Assembly (NCBI GenBank): GCA_937982385.1
Contig: CALJMC010000021.1
Span: 1 to 9,717 of the forward strand
Source: an uncultured Rickettsiales bacterium
Lineage (GTDB): Bacteria; Pseudomonadota; Alphaproteobacteria; Rickettsiales; UBA998
DNA: 9,717 nt
Direction: 5' to 3'
Part shown: positions 5,469 to 9,717 of the stretch, piece after piece
How positions within the stretch are numbered: the first letter of the stretch is position 1
Layout of the letters: each line of letters begins with the position of its first letter
Program-made: the position numbers and the translations under genes
The notes under the pieces: generated by a model
What the model was told of the DNA's origin: nothing
What the model saw: only the letters and a program-made list of their open reading frames with translations
The model's database searches: none

Positions 5469-5627
5469 CTAATAGATGCCTGGTCTTTGAAGTGATTTAA
5501 TCGCACCATAATCAGGCAAATTCATTGGGTCAACATACGCAAATTCATTCCAACTTGCTTGCGGTGGGCTGGTGCTGCTTGTGCAGGCCGATATTGCGAG
5601 CAATGATAATAGTAGTAAAACGCGCAT
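5469..5627 (-). CDS. Small lipoprotein, 52 residues
   Basis: A short gene found by reading the gap between bolA and grxD. The protein begins MRVLLLLSLLAISAC: an Arg, a hydrophobic run, and a lipobox ISAC in which Cys15 would be lipidated and become residue 1 of the mature form. Thr at position +2 (not Asp) predicts the outer membrane. The mature part is only about 38 residues: a Ser/Thr/Pro linker, then WNEFAYVDPMNLPDYGAIK and a TAG stop. AAGGAT at 5635-5640 is a Shine-Dalgarno at normal spacing. No family is recognised. The signal peptide, lipobox, ribosome site and fit between two same-strand genes make it very probably real. Its role is unknown; small lipoproteins of this kind are often envelope or assembly accessories. 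Confidence 0.75.
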   Translation of the reverse strand: MRVLLLLSLLAISACTSSTSPPQASWNEFAYVDPMNLPDYGAIKSLQRPGIY

Positions 5628-5638
5628 ATTCTGTATCC

Positions 5639-5678
5639 TTAAGCGAGTGTGTGTCTAACTATTGTTAGTATCGCTTAA
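5639..5678 (-). promoter_or_regulatory. Long inverted repeat in the leader of the lipoprotein gene
   Basis: TTAAGCGA (5639-5646) and TCGCTTAA (5671-5678) are perfect 8-bp arms, and inside them CTAAC/GTTAG (5655-5659, 5664-5668) forms a second stem with the loop TATT. In the minus-strand transcript the structure ends right at the Shine-Dalgarno AAGGAT, taking in its first two A's. It may modulate translation of the lipoprotein or be a protein-binding palindrome; there is no T-tract. Confidence 0.5.
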
Positions 5679-5714
5679 GTTTTGGAAAATGTTAAATGCC
5701 TGTTTGGTAATGCT

Positions 5715-5735
5715 GTCATGCGCTTTGTGCATGAC
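5715..5735 (-). repeat. Hairpin just after bolA
   Basis: Perfect 7-bp arms GTCATGC (5715-5721) and GCATGAC (5729-5735) around a 7-base loop lie eight bases past the bolA stop. No T-tract follows on the minus strand, so it is more likely an mRNA 3'-end stabiliser or processing site than a terminator. Confidence 0.45.
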
Positions 5736-5742
5736 CACAGCG

Positions 5743-5973
5743 CTATTCTGCTTTTGTTGTCACACTGAGCGCATGGAGTGTTGTGCCCATATCCTCGCCA
5801 AATGCAGCATAGACCGCCTGATGTTGACGTATGCGCGGTATGTCTTTGAAGGTGGCAGAGGTAACAGTCACCTGCCAATGGTCATCATCACCCGCTAAAT
5901 CTGTGAGTTCGATTACGGCATCCGGAATAGCGGCTTTGATACGTGTTTCTATTTCTTCTTGGCTCATGGGCAT
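5743..5973 (-). CDS. bolA: BolA family protein (IbaG-like)
   Basis: 76 residues, typical of the short BolA/IbaG type. BolA proteins have a KH-like fold and share a [2Fe-2S] cluster with monothiol glutaredoxins, here encoded downstream. Seen: the N-terminal helix MSQEEIETRIKAAIPDA, the strand region DDHWQVTVTSATFKD (49 residues before the end onward), IRQHQAVYAAF matching the family's RHR-x-VY helix, and the conserved histidine in LHALSVTTKA near the C-terminus. The frame is open for 13 more codons upstream, but those lie within the end of purL. AAGGAA (5981-5986) sits 7 bases before the ATG at 5973, and the product then begins MPMSQEEIE, so this start is chosen. The gap to purL is 11 bases, so the two are surely co-transcribed. 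It is a close relative of BolA1/IbaG rather than proven BolA. Confidence 0.93.
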   Translation of the reverse strand: MPMSQEEIETRIKAAIPDAVIELTDLAGDDDHWQVTVTSATFKDIPRIRQHQAVYAAFGEDMGTTLHALSVTTKAE

Positions 5974-5984
5974 TATGCTATTCC

Positions 5985-8204
5985 TTAGTTCGACATGTAA
6001 CTTTGTAACCAACGTTCGTTTGTTTCGTGCAGGTCATTCACATTGCGGCTGAGTATGCCATCAATTTCAAGTGCGCTACCACCCGTGTTTCCTAGGTTTG
6101 TGATTGTCACACCCGCTTTTTTAGCTGCGGAAATAATGTCTGGAGCATGTGAGGTGCTGATAATATAGCGTGCTTGATCTTCGCCAAACGCATAGGCCAC
6201 CTTATTCACATTATCTGGAAAATTCACTGTGGCACCGAGTTGTTCTTTGAATGTCATTTCGGCTAAAGCTATCAATAATCCACCATCAGAGATGTCATGG
6301 CATGCCGTGACCTGCTCAGCTTGAATGAGTTCGCGTATGAAGTTTCCGTTGCGTTGTTCCGCATCAAGATCTACGGCTGGTGGTGCGCCTTCTTCACGTC
6401 CTTCAATCTCGCGCAAATAGAGTGATGATCCGAGTTCACCTTTGGTCTCACCAATGAGCAAGATAGTTTCACCTTCATGTTTGAAATAGTTGGTCATATG
6501 TTTGGACACATCTTTGAGCAAGCCGACGCCGCCAATGGCTGGGGTTGGTTGCACGCCTGTGCCGTCGGTCTCGTTATAGAGCGAAACATTGCCCGATACG
6601 ATAGGGTAGTTGAGTGCGCGGCAGGCATCGCCCATGCCTTTGAGGCTGCCAATAATTTGTCCCATGATCTCAGGCTTTTCGGGGTTTCCGAAGTTGAGAC
6701 AATTGGTAATTGCAAGGGGAGTCGCCCCTGTTGCGGTAATGTTGCGCCATGTTTCAGCGACTGCTTGTTTGCCGCCAAGCTCGGGGTCAGCATAGCAATA
6801 GCGTGGGGTCACGTCTGTGGAGATGGCTAGGGCCTTTTGGGTGCCATGAACACGCACTACAGCAGCATCACCACCTGGCTTTTGGACGGTATCGTTCATC
6901 ACTTGATGGTCATATTGTTCCCAAATCCAACGTTTGGATGCAAGGTCTGGGCAGCATAATAATGTTTCTAATGCATCACCAAAGTCTGCAGGCTCGTTTA
7001 TGGATGCTGGGTCAATAGCGGCAGGTTTGTCGGTGAGCACATAGGGGCGGTCATACATTGGCGCTTCTGAGGAAATAGGTGCTACAGGCATGTTAGCGAC
7101 AGTCTCGCCATGCCATTTGAGTTCCATGCGTCCTGTGTCGGTAAGGGTTCCGACAGTGGCATAGGCTAGGCCCCATTTTTCAATGATATCCATCGCCATC
7201 TGGACACGTTCAGGCTTCACCACCATCAGCATGCGCTCTTGTGATTCGGAGAGCATGATTTCTTCTGGGGTCATGTTTTCTTCACGTTGGGGAACATTTT
7301 CGAGGTTTACTTCAACGCCGAGTCCGCCTTTGTCTGCCATTTCGAAGGTTGAGCAGGTCATGCCAGCGGCGCCCATATCTTGAATCGCGATAATGGCATC
7401 TGTTTGCATGAGTTCTAGGCAGGCCTCGATGAGGAGTTTCTCGGTGAAGGGATCCCCGACCTGAACGGTTGGGCGTTTTTCCTCGTCACCTTCGGAAAAT
7501 TCTGCAGATGCCATGGTCGCGCCGTGGATGCCATCACGCCCCGTTTTTGAACCGAAATAAATAATAGGATTGCCGACGCCAGCAGCTGCAGAATAGAAGA
7601 TTTTATCTTGGTCTGCGACACCGACATTCATGGCATTGACGAGGTTGTTGCCATTATAGGATTCGTGAAAGGTGCATTCGCCGCCAACGGTGGGAACGCC
7701 CACGCAGTTGCCATAGAACCCGATTCCTGAGACAACACCAGAGATGAGATGTTTGGTTTTTTCGTGGTCTGGTGAGCCGAAGCGCAATGCGTTCATGTTG
7801 GCGACAGGGCGCGCGCCCATGGTGAAGACATCGCGCAAAATTCCGCCGACACCTGTTGCAGCGCCTTGGAAGGGCTCGATGAAAGAGGGGTGGTTGTGGC
7901 TTTCCATTTTGAAGATGGCGGCTTGATTGTCGCCAATATCGATGATGCCCGCATTTTCACCTGGGCCGCATATTACGCAGTCGCCCTCGGTTGGGAGTTC
8001 CATCAAATGTTTGCGGGTGGTTTTGTAGGAGCAATGCTCGCTCCACATCACAGCGAAAATGCCGAGTTCTAGCACATTGGGAGTGCGTCCCATAATGCTG
8101 AGAATGCGCTCATATTCTTCTGCAGTGATGCCGTGTTCAGCGCCTAATTCTGGGCTGCCGAGTGGAATAGAGGATTCAAAGGAAACTGCTGCTTGTGATG
8201 CCAT
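5985..8204 (-). CDS. purL: Phosphoribosylformylglycinamidine synthase subunit PurL
   Basis: 739 residues, full length for the alphaproteobacterial small PurL. With PurQ and PurS it makes FGAM from FGAR, glutamine-derived ammonia and ATP, the fourth step of purine synthesis, in the cytoplasm. PurL holds the ATP and FGAR sites. Seen: WSEHCSYK (54-61) with the catalytic-region His57; the nucleotide and metal region GPGENAGIIDIGDNQ (80-94) and ESHNHPS (101-107); GAATGVGGILRD (114-125); the second PurM-like half with the conserved HDISDGG (636-642). It lacks the glutaminase domain of the large enterobacterial PurL, consistent with separate purQ and purS. The Shine-Dalgarno is weak. Unlike the usual purS-purQ-purL run, an unknown gene and a terminator separate it from purQ, and it has its own likely promoter. 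bolA follows after 11 bases. Confidence 0.98.
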   Translation of the reverse strand: MASQAAVSFESSIPLGSPELGAEHGITAEEYERILSIMGRTPNVLELGIFAVMWSEHCSYKTTRKHLMELPTEGDCVICGPGENAGIIDIGDNQAAIFKMESHNHPSFIEPFQGAATGVGGILRDVFTMGARPVANMNALRFGSPDHEKTKHLISGVVSGIGFYGNCVGVPTVGGECTFHESYNGNNLVNAMNVGVADQDKIFYSAAAGVGNPIIYFGSKTGRDGIHGATMASAEFSEGDEEKRPTVQVGDPFTEKLLIEACLELMQTDAIIAIQDMGAAGMTCSTFEMADKGGLGVEVNLENVPQREENMTPEEIMLSESQERMLMVVKPERVQMAMDIIEKWGLAYATVGTLTDTGRMELKWHGETVANMPVAPISSEAPMYDRPYVLTDKPAAIDPASINEPADFGDALETLLCCPDLASKRWIWEQYDHQVMNDTVQKPGGDAAVVRVHGTQKALAISTDVTPRYCYADPELGGKQAVAETWRNITATGATPLAITNCLNFGNPEKPEIMGQIIGSLKGMGDACRALNYPIVSGNVSLYNETDGTGVQPTPAIGGVGLLKDVSKHMTNYFKHEGETILLIGETKGELGSSLYLREIEGREEGAPPAVDLDAEQRNGNFIRELIQAEQVTACHDISDGGLLIALAEMTFKEQLGATVNFPDNVNKVAYAFGEDQARYIISTSHAPDIISAAKKAGVTITNLGNTGGSALEIDGILSRNVNDLHETNERWLQSYMSN

Positions 8205-8243
8205 GATAGATGCCCATATTTCGTTGCATAATAATATGCTCGA

Positions 8244-8271
8244 AACATAGCGAAATTACGCGAAATGGCAA
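8244..8271 (-). promoter_or_regulatory. Likely promoter of purL
   Basis: On the minus strand TTGCCA (8271-8266) and TATGTT (8249-8244) are 16 bases apart, about 40 bases before the purL ATG. TTTCG occurs three times at an exact 10-bp period in and after this promoter (8265-8261, 8255-8251, 8245-8241), which could be an operator. No purine riboswitch is visible in the leader. Confidence 0.5.
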
Positions 8272-8310
8272 GTGATTAAGAGGGTGAAGATAGTTTATTA
8301 GAAGCAGAGT

Positions 8311-8610
8311 TTAGGCGATGCCGTCACGACCTTTGTCGGCATTATTGCCAGCGACTTCAAGGCGAACTTCAGAAGGGTCAACTGCGCCAGAGATATTGAG
8401 GGAGCTGAGGTCAATTGAACTGGCTGCCTGAGCAATAGCAGATTCCATCGCGGTTTGCTGAGCTTGAACTGGTGCACGAGTTAGCCCAATGAGTGCCTGA
8501 TTTGCAGTCTCTGCGTGTGCTGAGTACATATGTTCCGATGCTTGTCCTGCATAGGCTAAATAGCTAGCCATTTGCATATCGGGCGATGAAGGTAATTGCG
8601 TAGCAACCAT
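8311..8610 (-). CDS. Unrecognised small protein between purQ and purL
   Basis: 99 residues; family not recognised. It is soluble with no signal peptide or membrane segment. Residues 10-68 are Ala/Gln/Ser/Met-rich and probably one or two long amphipathic helices; 69-90 are more strand-like (IDLSSLNISGAV, EVRLEVAG); the end is NNADKGRDGIA. That end matches, in seven of nine positions, ADKGREIIA at 137-145 of the 2340-3089 protein, and shares ADKGR with the end of the 4451-4957 protein. The ATG at 8610 has no good Shine-Dalgarno; in-frame ATGs at 8577 and 8571 are alternatives. A consensus-like -10 lies about 45 bases upstream. The gene sits on the same strand as its purine neighbours but after the purSQ terminator, so it starts its own transcript, perhaps running on into purL. 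No purine-related role can be read from it. Confidence 0.72.
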   Translation of the reverse strand: MVATQLPSSPDMQMASYLAYAGQASEHMYSAHAETANQALIGLTRAPVQAQQTAMESAIAQAASSIDLSSLNISGAVDPSEVRLEVAGNNADKGRDGIA

Positions 8611-8654
8611 AATGTTAAACCGTTTTTGTTATTTTTGTTTTTCTAACTAGTAAT

Positions 8655-8660
8655 AGTATA
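8655..8660 (-). promoter_or_regulatory. Probable -10 element for the 8311-8610 gene
   Basis: TATACT on the minus strand (8660-8655) matches five of six -10 positions and lies about 45 bases before the ATG. No -35 hexamer at 16-18 bases is convincing, so an activator or a weak promoter is implied. Confidence 0.5.
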
Positions 8661-8726
8661 GCACGAAAAAGGTTAACAATCCTTAAACCGGAAGGGTGAA
8701 AACAACATTATTTGATAAATAAGTGC

Positions 8727-8747
8727 AAAAAAGCGGTTATGCAACCG
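8727..8747 (-). terminator. Intrinsic terminator of purSQ, overlapping the purQ stop codon
   Basis: On the minus strand CGGTT (8747-8743), loop GCAT, AACCG (8738-8734), one C, then six T's (8732-8727). The purQ stop TAA (8739-8737) is inside the hairpin. The stem is short (5 bp) but followed by a proper T-tract. Confidence 0.6.
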
Positions 8748-9432
8748 ATTTTAATAGACTTTTGAAGACGTTTTGACCGTCGGTGCCGCCTGTTTGAGTG
8801 TCGCAGACGCGTTCTGGGTGGGGCATCATGCCCAGAACATTGCCGTTTTTATTAGTAATTCCAGCAATATTGCGTTGTGATCCGTTAGGATTTGCTTCTG
8901 CTGTAGCGTTGCCTGATGCATCTACATAACGGAATGTGACTTGATTATTATCTTCTAGGCGGTTGAGTGTGGTGTCATCAGCGAAGAAGTTGCCGTCATG
9001 ATGGGCGACAGGCACGGTGATAATTTGCCCATGATTATAGCGTGAGGTGAAGGCAGAGTCTACATTTTCGACTTTTAGCTGCACATCTTTGCAGATGAAT
9101 TTGAGCTTTGCGTTGCGCATGAGTGCGCCATCGAGCAGGCCCGCTTCGGTCAATACTTGAAAGCCATTACAGATGCCAAGAACTAAACGTCCCGCTTCAG
9201 CGTGTCTTTTGACTTCTTGCATGATAGGGGAGTGGGCAGCCATTGCACCTGAGCGCAAATAATCACCATAGGAGAATCCGCCCGGGACGACCACTAAATC
9301 GAGCTTAGGCAGTTCAGCATCACCATGCCAAATGCGTTGCGCTTTCACGCCTTCGGATTCAAGCTTCTCTAGTGTTGAGAGGGAATCTCTATCGCAGTTA
9401 GAGCCTGGGAATGTGATAACACCTGCACGCAT
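8737..9432 (-). CDS. purQ: Phosphoribosylformylglycinamidine synthase subunit PurQ (glutaminase)
   Basis: 231 residues, normal for PurQ. This class I glutamine amidotransferase hydrolyses glutamine and passes ammonia to PurL within the PurLQS complex. The catalytic triad is visible: nucleophile Cys88 in GICNGFQ (86-92), and His205 and Glu207 in MMPHPER (202-208). Also seen are FPGSNCDRD near the N-terminus (8-16) and VVVPGGFSYGDYLRSGA (47-63), the oxyanion and FGAM-synthase-specific loop. The ATG is supported by TAAGGA, which overlaps the purS stop codon; the gap to purS is 11 bases. Its own stop codon lies within a terminator hairpin, so the purS-purQ transcript probably ends here rather than running on into purL. 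Confidence 0.98.
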   Translation of the reverse strand: MRAGVITFPGSNCDRDSLSTLEKLESEGVKAQRIWHGDAELPKLDLVVVPGGFSYGDYLRSGAMAAHSPIMQEVKRHAEAGRLVLGICNGFQVLTEAGLLDGALMRNAKLKFICKDVQLKVENVDSAFTSRYNHGQIITVPVAHHDGNFFADDTTLNRLEDNNQVTFRYVDASGNATAEANPNGSQRNIAGITNKNGNVLGMMPHPERVCDTQTGGTDGQNVFKSLLKSVA

Positions 9433-9443
9433 GCTTCTTGTCC

Positions 9444-9686
9444 TTATGCTACGAGTTCAAAACGATAATTTTCAATCACCGTATTAGCCAAAAGCTTCTC
9501 ACACATATCAGTTATCTTTGCTTCGGCCTTTGCTTTGTCAGTTTCCGCGATTTCAACTTCAATATATTTGCCTTGGCGAACGGCTTCAACACCATCGAAC
9601 CCTAGGTTCTTTAATGTGCCTTCAGCGGCTTTTCCTTGTGGGTCGAGTACGCCATTTTTAAGTGTAATATGAATCGCTGCTTTCAT
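9444..9686 (-). CDS. purS: Phosphoribosylformylglycinamidine synthase subunit PurS
   Basis: 80 residues, the usual size. PurS is a small dimeric protein that holds PurQ to PurL in the FGAM synthase complex. The family pattern is clear: MKAAIHITLKNGVLDPQGKA at the N-terminus, a central NLGFDGVEAVRQGKYIEVEI, and a C-terminus MCEKLLANTVIENYRFEL. The frame also has an ATG two codons earlier (9692), but AAGGA is only 2 bases from that one and 8 bases from the ATG at 9686, and MKA is the common family start, so 9686 is chosen. It is followed closely by purQ, and in front of it lies the likely end of another gene on the same strand. Confidence 0.95.
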   Translation of the reverse strand: MKAAIHITLKNGVLDPQGKAAEGTLKNLGFDGVEAVRQGKYIEVEIAETDKAKAEAKITDMCEKLLANTVIENYRFELVA

Positions 9687-9697
9687 GGTCATCTTCC

Positions 9698-9717
9698 TTA
9701 TTTATCGTCTTTAGCTA
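9698..9717 (-). CDS. Possible last codons of an upstream gene (perhaps purC)
   Basis: Only the frame reading AKDDK then TAA (9700-9698) is open to the window edge on this strand; the other two frames have stops within the first bases. In many alphaproteobacteria purC lies directly before purS, so this may be its end, but five codons cannot identify a gene. The purS Shine-Dalgarno AAGGA begins within this stop codon. Confidence 0.3.

Noticed and set aside
5662..5898. Plus-strand Cys-rich frame opposite bolA
   Set aside because: It overlaps bolA antisense, has no ribosome site, and the Cys content follows from the complementary codons.
5974..6012. Longer BolA N-terminus from an ATG at 6012
   Set aside because: It lies within the purL coding end; a proper ribosome site precedes the ATG at 5973 and the shorter form fits the family.
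6494..6793. Open frame within purL in another frame
   Set aside because: It is wholly overlapped by purL, which is intact and full length; no ribosome site and no recognisable domain.
8205..8310. Purine riboswitch before purL
   Set aside because: The leader after the likely promoter is only about 40 bases and lacks a three-stem purine aptamer.
9687..9692. purS start at the ATG at 9692
   Set aside because: Only 2 bases separate it from AAGGA; the ATG at 9686 has the right spacing and the usual MKA start.
1..9717. CRISPR array, insertion sequence or integrated element
   Set aside because: No regularly spaced long repeats, transposase or integrase frames, or flanking target duplications were found.

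Overview
The window looks like part of the chromosome of an alphaproteobacterium with moderate to low GC (mid-40s percent by eye). The evidence is the minus-strand order purS-purQ-purL-bolA-grxD with a single-domain PurL, a TrmJ with the alphaproteobacterial RPQxGENIG and VAPRDGWPN blocks, and an S4 protein ending VIEFYSR. Genus cannot be set from the sequence. No insertion sequence, prophage, CRISPR array, tRNA or rRNA gene is visible.

Plus strand, 1-4957. A small exported histidine-rich protein (35-373) ends at a clear intrinsic terminator. trmJ (tRNA 2'-O-methyltransferase) follows. Next comes a block of four unrecognised genes (1327-3556). All encode small Gly/Ala-rich proteins with predicted membrane segments, and the last two have Gln/Met-rich tails. 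The block begins at a promoter carrying an 11-bp phased direct repeat that resembles a PHO box. A hairpin-rich intergenic stretch leads to rpsD (ribosomal protein S4), which has its own strong promoter and terminator. An unrecognised acidic helical protein (4451-4957) closes this half.

Minus strand, 9717 down to 5075. purS and purQ sit in one operon whose terminator overlaps the purQ stop codon. An unrecognised 99-residue protein (8311-8610) separates them from purL, which has its own likely promoter. PurS, PurQ and PurL together form the FGAM synthase of purine synthesis. Eleven bases after purL comes bolA, then a 52-residue lipoprotein gene that is easy to overlook (5469-5627), then grxD. 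BolA and the monothiol glutaredoxin normally act as a [2Fe-2S] pair.

Most notable are the membrane-protein block between trmJ and rpsD with its PHO-box-like control region, and a short ADKGR motif shared by three otherwise unrelated unknown proteins (2340-3089, 4451-4957, 8311-8610). It closes or nearly closes two of them. These observations could mean that the unknown genes are functionally linked, but nothing in the sequence identifies a biochemical function for them.
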